Shown: positions 1 to 11,486, counted from the stretch's first letter. The stretch is 64,000 bases of DNA from Siderastrea radians (GCA_964017195.1 OZ024892.1:5272366-5336365); one strand, 5' to 3'. Notes: a model not told the origin generated them from the letters alone. Numbers and translations are program-made.

Positions 1-19
1 GTTGCGTTTAAACAGAGCC

Positions 20-119
20 GGGTGACCCGAAAACACTGACCCCCGGTCCGTGGACCAGTCCAACGGACTGGGTCCACGGACCACCTCACGGACCGGGGGT
101 CAGTGTTTTCAGGTCACCC
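20..119. repeat. Nested palindrome (fold-back MITE-like)
   Basis: The outer arms (GGGTGACCCGAAAACACTGA at the left; its near complement ending TTTTCAGGTCACCC at the right) enclose a second inverted repeat built on GGTCCGTGGACC and GGTCCACGGACC. The whole 100 bp can fold into one long hairpin. No coding potential. Probably a short non-autonomous transposon; family not known. Confidence 0.7.
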
Positions 120-323
120 TTAAGAATAGCACTCATGCTTTCATCTGTAACACGATAATTACATTGCAGTAAATTCTTGTAACGATAGCTTTTCACTTCA
201 TCTTTTCATTTGATGACACAGGACAAATATCAGACGAGGCCGAATTGAATTTAAGCTGAGTATTGTAAGCTTAACTTTTGACACCATGTACGACATTCAA
301 TGTTTTCCTGTTAATTTTGACAG

Positions 324-3198
324 CTTGTCCAGTCCTCGTGCCATACGATCTTGCGATCGATTCAAAGTGTTGATTCCATATGCTGGTAGAAATTTGAAAT
401 GTAAGTTTGTTTTATATGTTTATTTCATACATGTATTTTCAGTAAGTAATGAATACCGGTACTAATCACAGAAATCATACAATTTATGTTATTTTAATGT
501 AAGCTTTACTCTGTTTTCAAAAACAATCTTGTTGCTACTTATATTTGAATGCCATTCTTTTCCCCATATAATTATGCAATGTAGAAATAACCTGTGAAAA
601 TAAAGACCTTAGTTATTTTTGCAAAACCTTGAACTTGAATGAGACCTTATTTTTCAGAAATATTGGAAGTAAAGCCTGACCACAAAACAACTTGCAGTTA
701 CGGCACATTGTTTTCTACAGCCCCGCATATGTACTGTGGCCAAAGGGTCAGCCTAAACTACCTAAAATTCTTTGTTGTGTTCCTATATGCCCTGTTAACA
801 GAGGCTTTTCCTTCTGTATTCTCCACTACATGTATGCAGAATACCAGAGATGCAAACAACTTTGTACATGCTAAAAAACCTGCCAGAAAGAAACACTCTG
901 CTAGCAGGGTATATATGTCCCTGGTTTGGAGGTGCAGGGCTTTTAGTTGACTAGTGAAACCTCTAAGTGAAGGTGACATTATTATCTTGGTTTGTATATG
1001 TAAATCGTGCTCTTGAACCCAATAAAAACTTGGCTAGCTATTTGCTAGCAGGTAAACCTTCTGCTATATGAGGCTAACTGAAATTTAGGCAAGATTAAAC
1101 TTGAGGCAATATTCGTGGGCCAGTGGTTGCTCTCCTGAACTTGGGGCGGTCTCAGGGTTTTATCAGGGGCTTCAGTTATTTTACAGCTCTCCCGTGGAGG
1201 TCAAGCCATTTTACTCGCGTTGCCTTTTGAGCAGGTTGTCACTGGTTACCTTTTGCGCTTGCTGGCGGCTTCCACATAGACTCAGGCACCATCCCCACAC
1301 TCATCTATTGGTGATGAGTTTAGCTGCTGGATTTACATTATTTTACTACACACTCTTAGCCGATCAGATAAGAGATGATATCACAACAGTGTTTAATGTT
1401 ACATGCATTTTCATCACAGGGGAGGTGATATTTAACCAAACACAGCCAGACTTTCCTCATGATTTTATATTTGGCTCACAAGACCAGGATTTTGTTCCTA
1501 ATGTCGAGGAACTTGAGGTAAAAGTACATGTATGTTTCTTTGAGAAGATTGATTAAATAAGAAAAAAAACTGTGTTGGGCATAGAACAAAGATAAAGTCC
1601 CAGTTTTACATACTGATCAGATCATTTATTCTAAATTAAACAGGTAGACTTGTTGTGAGCTTGCTCATATTTACTAGGCTCACATAGTTCATACAATGTA
1701 ATCTGAAACATCTGGATTAAAAAACCCTATTTTGGTACTTAAAATATAAAATACAGGGCTAATGCTCTATAACACTGGATTTTTGGCTTTACGAGTTAGA
1801 CATAAAATGTTTGTGTCAATAAATCTTGCTGTTTTGCTCATTTCATTCAGTAGTAGTTGTTTATTTTTTGTGTTGCTAGGATTGCCCAGGGGAGGACATG
1901 GGTTGTTTACTTGTATCCTATGCTTCTCTTAATGGAGATAATGTCACCCCTACACTTCTGTTATCACCAAGAGTAGAAAGGTAAGTACAGCCTTCAACGT
2001 TCAGTTGAACCTCCTGAAAGCGATTCTGTCTAAGCAAGCAACATGACGGCTGGGATCAGGGTTGAACTACAGCTTTGAGACGGAAAGTTTGAAAGCTAAC
2101 GCTAGGCCACCCACTCCTAGACTGCGAGTAGTCTCTAATTTTGGTGATAGCGATCGTGGGGCGGGCGAAAAATACACGCGCGCGCGCGAAATTTCGGCAG
2201 ACGCGACACAAGGGGAGCTCCAAAAATGTGGGGAGCGCTCTTCCCTGATTTTTGGTCCCACGATTGCTATCGCCAAAATTAGAGACTACTCGCAGTCTAA
2301 CCCACTCCTGCAACTGAAACCAAAAATTGCTAACATTCGTTCGCGATGAATTTCGCCGTCACAACCTGTCAGGGGCACCCAACGACTCGTTTCGGGGAAT
2401 ATCTGTTCGGAAGGCCTAAAATCGCCTGAAATTTTCGGATTTAGTTGCAGTGAAGGCTAGAGATTTTGGCCAAACATTACGTCGGACTTTCGTAACAAGA
2501 GGACTTATTAGTTCCTGTTATTTTCTGACGGACAAATACGTCGTTTAGAGTGCAAAATAAGGTCAGCTAGCATTTTCGGAGAGCCATCAGCAGCTCGGAA
2601 ATTCGGCGGATGGAATTTTGTTTCGTAAAATTTCTGCGGCATAAATTTTCAGCTAAAATCGCCGGACAGATCAATCTGTACTAGCTTACACAAATTAAAA
2701 ATCTCTGAAACAATCTAAGCCAAGAACAGGTCCGGGGCACAAAACGAGAAAATTCAGGAAAATACTCGAAGTGTAATTTTCTGCTTTCATTGTCTTGCTC
2801 TCTAAATAAACTTACATTTGTGCCACTTGCCTCGATTGAGATCAGGAGCCCGTTTCTCGAAAGTCCCGATAACTTTTCCGGCCCGCAGCTATATTTTAAG
2901 ATCAAAATCTTTAGAACGTTGACGTAGTTTTTAGCCCCCATATGAGTCCGATTTGTTTAATCAACTTAAAATTTTATAACTCAGCTTTCAAAACCAACAA
3001 AATTTGAGTATTTAATGTAAAGATTGCGTGCGCAAAATAGCTTTCCGGGCCCGAAAAGTTATCGAGACTAGAGAATTCTGTTATTTTTGCTGCAGAGCGT
3101 TTGGTGGCTCCAGTAATCTGCGCATTCCCCACTGGGGAGGGGTGAATGGTTGTCTGTTTGAGTACTTTCCTCTTATTCAAGAACTTTTTGCAGAAAAG
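324..3198 (+). CDS. BABAM2: BABAM2 (BRE/BRCC45)-like gene, four exons, partial
   Basis: Four exons with GT/AG borders and compatible phases read as a BABAM2-like protein, the UEV-domain scaffold of the BRCA1-A and BRISC deubiquitinase complexes. Exons: 324-400 (contains CDRFKVLIPYAGRNLK), 1420-1517 (FPHDFIFGSQDQDFVPN), 1880-1980 (PGEDMGCLLVSYASLNG) and 3096-3198 (FGGSSNLRIPHWGG then GCLFEYFPLIQELF). A codon split T/GG joins the first two and AG/A joins the last two. The first two exons match the N-terminal UEV of animal BRE; the last two match the start of the second UEV. The roughly 100 residues expected between them cannot be found in the 362-bp gap 1518-1879, and no exons for the C-terminal third were found downstream. 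The first exon(s) would lie left of the window. Either a rearranged copy, a pseudogene, or an assembly gap. Confidence 0.72.
790..911. repeat. Short MITE with CCCTGCTAGCAGAG-type ends
   Basis: CCCTGTTAACAGAG at the left and CTCTGCTAGCAGGGT at the right are inverted copies about 120 bp apart. The same ends and interior (a GTACATGCTAAGAAA-like core and a CCAGAAAGAA block) recur at about 24,931-25,493 and 26,742-26,880 inside the foldback arms, so this is a dispersed family. It sits in the first BABAM2-like intron. Confidence 0.55.
2118..2299. repeat. Palindromic MITE (AGACTGCGAGTAGTCTC ends)
   Basis: The left arm TAGACTGCGAGTAGTCTC and the right arm GAGACTACTCGCAGTCTA are exact complements. 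The match continues inward through CTAATTTTGG and a GATAGCGATCGTGGG-like stretch. The centre holds a CG-rich tract (CACGCGCGCGCGCG). It is an intronic insertion in the BABAM2-like gene. Open frames over it are only mirror images of the palindrome. Confidence 0.75.
2866..3065. repeat. Inverted-repeat MITE (CGATAACTTTTC...GGCCCG ends)
   Basis: CCGATAACTTTTCCGGCCCG on the left is answered by CGGGCCCGAAAAGTTATCG on the right, about 200 bp apart. It ends 31 bp before the 3096-3198 exon, so it may contribute to that exon's splice-acceptor region. Confidence 0.6.
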
Positions 3199-4053
3199 GT
3201 CAGTGTGATATCAGATTTATTTTCAGTGTTTGTAAATGATCCAATAAAATAATATTAATAAAGGTCTCGTATCCAATAGACTACCCCTAAAATAGGCATT
3301 TTATGATAAACGCCCCTTAGCTAGTAAATGCCTCTCACGAACAGCTGTCTGACTAAACAAACTGATCTGTCCGAACGGTCCTAGAACTGGTATCAACGCT
3401 AAGCCCGGTTTTTTACGAAGCCAGTGAAATGAAACAAAGAGATTACGAATTAAACGTGATAAGCGATGATTTGGACAATGTTATGGATATCAAAAAGTTC
3501 TTTGATTTTAGTCTGTTTTCACAGTTTTTGTGTAGGTCCGCCTTTGAATTGTAAAGCTTCTTTTTACACCTTTTCAGGCGAATAAATGCCTCTCTCTAAT
3601 TATTGCTTCGTATCTAATAAACATTAGAACTAGGCTTAGCTACAAAAATCCCGAAAAATGGCCTAAAAATCTTTCCGGAATTTCTCCAAAAATGCTCTAA
3701 AAATCTCCGAGTTCACCTCTAAAAATCCCATAAAAACACCTAAAAATCTCTAAAAATCCCATGATATTAAAAAAAACTGGGTGGCCTGTGGTGAAAATTC
3801 TATGGCTTTGGTAGGCTTTCTGCCAGTGCCCTCAGTCTCAGCCAAATCAACAAGGCGAACAAGCTCTGCTGAGCCCGCCATTTTGAACTCCCTGACAGCC
3901 GGAGGGAGTGATGAACTTAGGCCTGGGCACTAGTGCCGGCATTGGCAAACGAAAATCCGAGGTGTCGGGCCATCTTGACGTCACAAATAAGTCAGTCCGG
4001 AAAATTCAAAGGAAAGTTAACAAACGGCTTCCTTGCAAATGTTTGCCGTCCAG

Positions 4054-4199
4054 GCCCAAGTTGTTCAAAAGTTGGATAGCGCTATCCACCGAATGAATCT
4101 CTGTCCACTGGATAACGCAATTGGTTTCCCTAATGCTTATCCACTGGATAGTGATTTATCCGGTGGCTAGCGCTATCCAACTTTTTAACAACTGGCGCC
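4054..4199. repeat. MITE with GGATAGCGCTATCC palindromic ends
   Basis: The left end reads AGTTGTTCAAAAGTTGGATA and runs into GCGCTATCCA; the right end reads AGCGCTATCCAACTTTTTAA and runs into CAACTGG. The two ends are inverted and each contains a self-complementary GGATAGCGCTATCC. Related sequence occurs at about 50,548-50,745 and 57,050-57,235 inside both copies of a TTAA element, so this is a dispersed family. Confidence 0.7.
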
Positions 4200-5852
4200 A
4201 GTTTCTCAAAAAAAAAAACAGATCAAAACGATGAAAGAACAAAAGGTATGCTGCATGCTATAACATAAAAAGTATTCTTAATGCAATTTGATCCTCAAAA
4301 CAAAATAACAAATTGGCGATAAGACTCAAAAAATTTCACGAACGCTTTGGTCGATCGATTGAAATCGTGATCAAGATCACCTTTCAGATGCTGTATCTCA
4401 CAAACCCTAAGATGTGTCGCTTGGAGACAAAAACATAACTTTTATATGTATAAACTCTTTCCAATTTTAGGAAAGTAAATTTTCGTAACAATTTCATTAA
4501 AATGATCAGTGGCTTTAAACATCATTATTTTAAAATGTGGAGAAGAGTACTCCAATGCAAAGAAACGTTTACTGTGAATTCATGTGCGTGCTTCAAAGTT
4601 AATAATAGGCCACAGCAATTCCTTACTTTGCTAAACTATCTAGTAAAAAACGACAAAGACGACAACATTTGCTCGCGGCGAAGAAAAACAGCTGACGCGC
4701 CGGCTTTCCAGCCAAATTTGTGCTGATGACTGATTGTACTCTTATTGAATAATTATAAAAAACACAGTCTATCAAAAACGCCAGCTTTCTCAGGTTACTG
4801 ATGTTAAGGGTTAACAAGGCTCTATCTTTACTAGAATGGTCCTCAGTTTGACTGTTTTAAAATTAATTAATCTTTGAAAATCAAATGACAGGACCAATTC
4901 AATTTATTTGCGAAACGGTCATCTTTATCGTCGTTGGGGATCAAGTAGACGGTCAAACTCTTTTCAAAACATTGTGCAACCTAGACAGGAAAACTAGAGG
5001 AAAGTGGTGGTATTGAGAATAAATCACTGAATCACTGATCCAGATGGTACTCAAATATATCAAAAAGTTTTCATAACAAAAGGACAGAACCAGATCAGCG
5101 AAAACATGTTCCCTCGGGCGTCCGCATTATTTGTGAGCTGATTCAGACTTTTATGTTGTTCTGCAAAAGTGTAGTTTACACGGATTAAATGAGGTGGCAA
5201 AAATTTACTAAGTTCGATTACTCTTTCCCTAGCAATTAAATATCACTATTCTTTCCTTATACAGAAGATGGAAGCAAATACTGTAACAAAAGTTAACGTT
5301 TAAGTGCTAAACATACTCTTCTAGGTTCGCCTTCTATTATACTCAGCTAAACAAACGGACTGATCATTTTTTAGGTAAATACTATACCACTTGTTTTAAC
5401 TTGGGTACTTTTGTAAAACTATAGGCTAGTCCGTAGCCAAGTTTCAAGTTTCCCTGTGGTATATAACTGAAATAAACACATTTTCGGACGCGGACAATAA
5501 CAATTTTCCCGCATAATTCTTCGATCGCGGAGAGTAAACATGACTCTTAAAACATTATTTAAGTGTGATTTTAACGTTAAGACCAAGAGCCACTTACCTA
5601 TATCGAAAAAAAGGATGACTAAAATTCCATTACCCAAGAAAACAAGCTTAGCTGAAAGCTTAACAGCACAAAAAATACGTTTGTAGCCCGAACTCTAACG
5701 TCAGTTTGCCAGCGCCATTTTTGAAGACTCGGCAAACTCGCGCTCTTTTCACGTCGTGACGTCACGATGGCCAGACACCTCGAACCAGCCGAGCGGCGAG
5801 CTCATCACTCCCTCCTGACTGTTACTAAACAATGGATATCACATCATAAAAC

Positions 5853-5983
5853 CTGTCTCGTCCCCAGGCTTCACTACTTGATCGAGTGCGGTGCGCGCGG
5901 AGTTCAGGACTTGCGATCCATGTCCTTCCCATGAAGCACAGCGCTGTTTTCCCAGCAAACGACGGAGCCTGGGGACAAGGCAG
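5853..5983. repeat. Short fold-back repeat (GTCCCCAGGC / GCCTGGGGAC)
   Basis: CTGTCTCGTCCCCAGGCTTC at the left and GAGCCTGGGGACAAGGCAG at the right are inverted copies about 130 bp apart. No open frame of interest; probably a MITE. Confidence 0.5.
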
Positions 5984-6342
5984 TCAAAGCTACTGCGAAT
6001 TTGATTAGTAGCGGTACTTTCAAATTATTCAATGATTCAAATTCTTGAATGATTCAAATTCTTACGGCCCTTGCTAACTTTTGAATGTTACCGATAAAAT
6101 CCTGCAGTAAAATAAAAGCTATTTCGAATTTAACTCGTCGTTCTGACGTAAATTATTATCCCCTAAAAGGGGCCGCTAACTCTTGAAACTTGCCGATGAA
6201 ACACTACAGAGTGAGCCACCAAATGAAGCGTAAGAGGCGTTTTATTGCTTAGTATTGATCTAAATGGGATAGGATTTGCCGAGATTTCCCTTTTTATACC
6301 AAAAAGTCTTGATAGCAGTGAACAAAAAGCAAATCTGGAAAA

Positions 6343-6557
6343 AAACAACAGTTTTTAACCTTTTAGACATGTTTCTGTGGTTAAAACTCTCTGTATAGCT
6401 CATCCATTCTTTTCCTTTATTGTCCATGTTACTATTTTCATTAGCAATTGTAATTAGTGCTTTATATTGATCTCAATTTAATTCTGTACCTTATTTCGTA
6501 CTGATGATGGCAGTTGTAACTGCCGAAACATGTCTAAAAGATTAAAAGCTGTTGTGT
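6343..6557 (+). repeat. Penelope-like element terminal fragment
   Basis: Inverted arms AACAACAG..TTTAGACATGTTTC (about 6343-6375) and GAAACATGTCTAAAAG..TTAAAAGCTGTTG (about 6525-6557) enclose AT-rich sequence. The right arm includes a hammerhead-like core typical of Penelope-like element terminal repeats. It lies just upstream of the first BUB1-like exon. Confidence 0.45.
6501..6534 (+). ncRNA. Hammerhead-ribozyme-like motif
   Basis: CTGATGA at 6501-6507 is followed by a GGCAG/CTGCC hairpin and then GAAA at 6525-6528, with ATGTC immediately after. This is the order CUGAUGA, stem II, GAAA, cleavage triplet of a hammerhead with a very short stem III. Such motifs are known in Penelope-like element terminal repeats. 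A functional stem I has not been established by eye. Confidence 0.4.
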
Positions 6558-6624
6558 GTTTTCTCAGACTTCCCTTTTTATACACGAACACTTTGGGGAC
6601 CTAAAATGTTGATTTTGTTTTCAG

Positions 6625-8089
6625 TGATGTGGACACATCCGATAGCGCGTCATTGAAGGTAATTGATTTTGGACGCAGTATCGACATGAAGCTGTTTCCA
6701 GCTGGGACAAATTTCACCGCCAACTGCTATACGGATGACTTCCAGTGCGTAGAGATGAAAGAAGGAAGACTTTGGACAAAACAGGTAACTTTACAATTTC
6801 AACTGGTGCAACATTCTGACGTGTCACTTCCGGCCGTTGCCTCGAGAATAAACAACTGTGTTAAATAAGCCCATTTTTTTTAACCATAATCTATTTAACC
6901 ACCACAAATATTTTACAGCCGCATTACAATAACAAAAACAACTACATGAACTAATAGATAGCTACAAATACATTACAAGCGAATCAACTTAAAAAAAAAA
7001 AACAGTTAAGTACAAAGACAGTTAGGGAATAAATAGAAACAAGGTCTCGGATTTGCTTCTTGTCCATTTCAAGCTTATTTTTCAAAAAAGTAAATATGCC
7101 TATTACTTTTTTAGAATAGTTAACACTGGAATGATTTACCTGTTTCTTTTTGAGAGAGACCAGACCAAAATGGAGGGAAAATTAATTTCTGCTGATTTCT
7201 CTCATTTTGACGCAAACTTCTAAATCAAACAACACCTAAGCTTTCTCTTTTTGGCATATTTAGACTTTTCAAAAAATTCGGTTCTTGTATTTCGGGAAAA
7301 ACAGTCTTTGAAATGACCAAGGTATTCTTCCTCGACGGTACACAAGACCTCCAAACGAACGTAAATCTCCTTCACTTGGAAATTTTGCCTCACTTCGTAG
7401 AGGAATTATTAGTAACTATTCGTGCTTCTTTGATGTTACAGATCGACACTTATGGCATCTTGAGCACTATACACTGTATCTTAATCTTGTTTCTTGATTA
7501 CATGAAAGTCTACAAAGACGACAAAGGCAGATGGAGACTCACAAAATCCTTCAAGAGGTATATTGTCTGTAATTTTTCACAGTTTACGACAAATAACATC
7601 GTGACTTCGTGAATCAATTAGGACGATAACCAGAGACTTATAACATCCACTGACGATTCACAATCCACTTGACTCTGATTATGACTTCCGCTGAGGTTGT
7701 CAAACAGACAAACAGTCCTTCTCAAGGCTACACTCACCCGGGCGATCATACTTCACCAACTTATGAAAGAAAATCGCCATGAAACCGGACGTTTACATTG
7801 GCGGTTTCAAATCGCATCAAACATCGCTTCTGTAAGTAGTCCTTAAAACACACCTTTTATGCGTTTTGTTGTTGTGTTAAGAAATCGATAAACTAACGAA
7901 GTGGAAATTATTTTTTTTAGGCATTGGAAGAGCATCTGGGGTCGACTGTTCGACTCTCTTTTAAACACACCCAGTTGTCACCAGCAGCCCTCGTTGCGTG
8001 ACTTCAGAGAAGAGTTCGAGAGGTTGTACCAAATCGATGAAGAGAACAATATTAGGCAAAAAAGACGGCACCAAGTTTTGATGTTTTAA
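6625..8089 (+). CDS. BUB1: BUB1-like mitotic checkpoint kinase, last three exons
   Basis: Exons 6625-6784, 7442-7558 and 7921-8089 (TAA stop) have GT/AG borders and matching phases. Together they encode the C-lobe of a BUB1-family spindle-checkpoint kinase. The first contains the metal-binding DFG region (VIDFGRSIDMKLFPAG) and FQCVEM; the second contains DTYGILSTIHCILI and YMKV; the third contains WGRLFDSLLNTP then SLRDFREEFERLYQ and the C-terminus. The spacing and order match animal BUB1 rather than BUBR1. The exons for the glycine loop, lysine and catalytic HGD loop, and the whole N-terminal TPR/GLEBS part, are not visible upstream, where the window instead shows BABAM2-like exons. So this is a gene fragment, a rearranged copy, or a gene whose upstream exons were lost from the assembly. 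A Harbinger element begins 190 bp past the stop. Confidence 0.8.
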
Positions 8090-8458
8090 TGGCATTTTTT
8101 AACATTTGCGCTTCGTGGTGCTTGACGATCGGCTTCTCGCTAAAGGAACTTTGGAAGCGGTTTTGAACGGTTAAAATCGTGACCTTTCCAAGAGAGCCAG
8201 TGGAGAAAACTGACATTTTTCCCCCTCAAAATTTTCTTTAAGCCAAACGAATTTACTGCTCAGTCGCTTTCATTTGAATAGGGAGCTTAAGATGCGGACG
8301 TTTTCGCGGTGACGGCGACGTGACAACCGGGGTGAACTGGGTCTGAGGTTGCCGTTCTCCCGCCAAAATTTGAGTTGGTTAAGATTGTGAAGACGGCGGC
8401 CGCGACTTCGTCGAGTCTGTTGTTGTGCTCGTCGTTTTTCGACTTTTTCTGTCTCGGT

Positions 8459-9824
8459 ATGGCCACGTTTGAAGAGTTCCGCCTGCTCCTCCTCCTCTAT
8501 CACGACGCTAAGCTTATTGGTGATGAAGAATTCGTTCTCCTGTATGACATGTTTCCCTCGAAAAATCCCAGTTTTCCATACCACGAGTACGCTGGCTTTG
8601 ACTTGGATAACATGAGTGAAGCAGACTGCAAAGCAGACTTCAGGTTTGAGAAGAAAGACCTTCCTGTCCTAGCTGAGGCCTTACAGATTCCGCCATCCTT
8701 TAAACTAAACCAGGGAAGCATAGTAGATGGAATGGAAGGCCTTTGTATGCTTCTAAGACGGCTTGCTTACCCGTGCAGATTTGGTGATATGGTGCCTCGT
8801 TTCGGCTGTCCGGTACCCGTGATAAGCATGGCCACAAATCATGTCATCGATTTTATTTACAACATCCACGGACATCGAATAACTCGCTGGAATGACGCTT
8901 TGCTAAACCCGCATGCACTGGAAACGTATGCTCAATCAGTTAAAGGGAAAGGCGCTGCACTCCAGAATTGTTTTGGTTTTGTAGATGGGACAGTGCGGCC
9001 CATTGCTAGACCAGATGAGCATCAGAGATTGATGTATAATGGACATAAACGGGTACATGCCCTAAAATTCCAGTCTGTTGCGTTACCAAATGGACTGATT
9101 GCAAACCTTTATGGCCCCGTAGGTAAGGACGGATTTCAACTTGCCATTTTTTATAAATGATCAATATTAATTTTTCGAAGAGGAAAACCAAAAGGTAGGT
9201 GTAAACATCATTTTCGTTGGGTAGCATCAACTGGTATGTTTTCATTCAAGAGCCAGCTTGACACTGGTAAAATCTTTATCAACCACATTATAGAAAAGAG
9301 CCATCAATGTTTACGTTTTGTCTCGTCACGCAATCTTGCGTGACAAAATGCAAGGATATGTGGGTTACTTGTTAAATGAAACAAACCTGACGTTTTAAAA
9401 TTTTCTTCCAGAGGGCAAAAGGCACGATGCTGGAATGCTTGCAGAATCTGGACTCTTGCAGGACTTGGAACGTTATGCATTTTCCACGGGGGGCCAACCT
9501 ATGTGTATTTATGGAGATCCTGCATATCCCCTTAGAGTTCACCTCCAAGGACCATTCCAAGGTGCAGCTCTCACACCCCAGATGGAGATGTTCAATGCAT
9601 CTATGAGCTCTGTCCGAGTGTCAGTCGAATGGCTGTTTGGTGACATTTTAAACTATTTTAAATTCATTGATTTTAAAAAGAATTTAAAAATCGGCTTAAG
9701 CAGTATCGGTAAAACATATGTTGTATGTGCACTCCTGCGAAATGCTCTAACATGTCTCTATGGTAATCTGACGTCAGAATTGTTTGAACTTGACCCTCCA
9801 AGCCTCCAGGATTACTTTAGATGA
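8459..9824 (+). CDS. Harbinger DDE transposase, two exons
   Basis: Exons 8459-9122 and 9412-9824 join to 358 codons plus stop; the 289-bp intron (GTAAGG...TTCTTCCAG) splits a GAG codon. It is a DDE_Tnp_4-type nuclease that cuts and joins element ends. The first Asp is in CFGFVDGTVRPI (exon 1), the second in YGDPAYPL and the Glu in SVRVSVEWLFGD (exon 2). The conserved GPVEG+RHDAGML block is formed across the splice. I prefer the ATG at 8459 (MATFEEFRLLLLLYHD) over the upstream in-frame ATG at 8375, because the upstream residues are atypical and lie close to the terminal repeat. No stops or frameshifts seen, so the protein may still be functional, given its partner. Confidence 0.88.
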
Positions 9825-10538
9825 GTTGGGGAAATTCAGTGACAATGGAAGAGCTACTGCTCATTATTCTGGGCAAAACTGTTGTCACTAATTTGTCATA
9901 CAGGAGAATACACTCACGAGGTGTACTGTCAAAGCTACAACATCTTTAATAGAAAGTTGAACAAGTTGTGAAACATTAAATACTCCATGTCTCTAATTTC
10001 TTTATCCGTATAAAATAAATCATTTTACAGTTTCCTCCTCTCGCCAAGTTAGACTCTTTGAATGATTTTATCATGTGACCTAATGCATGAAATTATGCAC
10101 AATGAGTAAAAGAAAGCAAATAACAAATATAAACCCACTTAAGACTGGTAATGTTGAGGCTCAATGTGCAACAGTGCGGTTTTGTAGAGGCTCAAAAACT
10201 GTAAAAAAATTCTGGGGATTTCTGTGGAAAAAAGGAGCTGAATGCCAAGCAACAGTTTCCCACAGCAATCCTATCATTTGTTTTGCAAGCCTGCCACGTT
10301 ATCCTTAACTTCTGGCATTCTTTGAGTTATAGCCCACACCTTTAGGGAGAGGCTGGTCAGCTGATAGAATCATGCACAGCACTAATTAAGACTGGGAAGA
10401 ATTACTTTGAATAAAATACTTAGTTCAACTCAACACTTTTTAACTATCCTTTGCACAGAACTGGAATAACGAAACTACAAGAATGCAACATCGTGTAAAA
10501 CCACTAATAAGTGACAAGTCTGTAAGCAACTGTTACTG

Positions 10539-11294
10539 CTATTCCTTTGGGGCCAACCTCTCAATCAGGGCTAGCAAAGCCTGTGACTGCTGCTGTTGCT
10601 GGTTCAACATGGACTGCATAAATTGTAGCTGTTGCTGTTGCTGTTTTTGCTGTTGCTTCTGCTGCTCCTCTTGCTGTTGTTGAATGATCTTTAACATGTC
10701 TTGCTGCATTTTAGTATGCTGCTCAGATAAATGAGAACTTCTGACCTCCTCCTACTTTCTCATTTCGATCTCTTCTCTCCTCAACACCATCTCTTGATCT
10801 GCTTTCTTTTCTAGGTATCCAATGGCATCGCCCGTGCTTTTTCTGCTTTTCTTTGCTGGAGTCACTCCATTACTTTTCTCAACCCGTTTCTGAGTTTGCC
10901 CCATTGTCTCCATTGCTTTGAACCGCATTTCCTCAGCTGTTGCCTTCTCTTGTTGAAGACTCTGCCGTTTATCTGCATTTGAGGGCTTATTTTTTGCTTC
11001 TTCTTTTTCACAGAGCTCCTCCAGTAGAGTATCTATTTCTTGCACCTCTGGACTAATACCACTTGCCCTTTCTTCCTCCCTATTCTTGGCTTTGAATTTG
11101 GACATAAGAAGATTGAATCTGTCTCTCAATGACCGTTTATTAACATTGAATTTAGGATCTGTAAGGCTGTTGAGTCTTGCAGCAATCTGATCCCACAACT
11201 TTCCTCTCTCTGGGCTACCCTTTCTGGTTTCATACAGATCAGATGCTCTGACATCTCTCAAAAACAATGTGTCATGCTGGTTTGTCCACTCCAT
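10539..11294 (-). pseudogene. Harbinger Myb/SANT-like DNA-binding protein with in-frame stop
   Basis: The minus-strand frame starts at 11,294 (MEWTNQHDTLFLRDV) with a Myb/SANT or trihelix-like domain (residues about 1-85: LYETRKGSPERGKLWDQIA, NVNKRSLRDRFNLLMSKFK), followed by an acidic/basic helical linker. In Harbinger elements this partner binds the ends and brings the transposase to the nucleus. A TAG at 10,752-10,754 interrupts the frame after EIEMRK, but the same frame stays open for a further 70 codons to a TAG at 10,539. That tail is glutamine-rich coiled coil (repeated CAG/CAA) ending ALLALIERLAPKE. A single CAG-to-TAG change explains the stop. The truncated product would keep the DNA-binding domain but lose the Gln-rich tail. 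Confidence 0.75.
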
Positions 11295-11441
11295 TGCGCT
11301 GAAAAAGGAATCAGATTTTTTTCAAAAATGCACCTTAAATATTATAAGAAAAGTGGAAATAAGAAATGCAGACAATTTTCAGACAGTCAGGAATTTTGTG
11401 ATTGGAACATAATTTTGTCTGGCTTTAAGCTACACTAATCA

Positions 11442-11486
11442 CAATTATACCATGGGCGCCAAGTGGCGCCCATGCCTGTATAATTG
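11442..11486. repeat. Small perfect hairpin in Harbinger interior
   Basis: CAATTATAC...GGGCGCC AAGT GGCGCCC...GTATAATTG forms a short inverted repeat about 150 bp upstream of the Myb-like gene start. It could be a regulatory hairpin or a tiny fold-back insertion. Confidence 0.5.

Larger units (their letters stand above)
3199..6342. other. Intergenic/intronic stretch without recognised exons
   Basis: This interval holds simple CTAAAAATC-type repeats (about 3640-3771) and two fold-back elements (listed separately). I searched by eye for the remaining BABAM2 exons and for the missing N-terminal and catalytic-loop exons of BUB1 and found none. The short open frames here lack family similarity. 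Confidence 0.5.

Noticed and set aside
2056..2349. Overlapping ORFs on both strands
   Set aside because: All derive from the AGACTGCGAG palindromic MITE; the two strands encode each other's mirror.
8375..8458. 28 extra N-terminal residues of the Harbinger transposase
   Set aside because: Atypical hydrophobic/Ser-rich sequence close to the terminal repeat; the ATG at 8459 gives the expected N-terminus.
10483..10683. Cys-rich plus-strand ORF
   Set aside because: It is the antisense reading of the Gln-rich (CAG/CAA) tail of the Myb-like gene.
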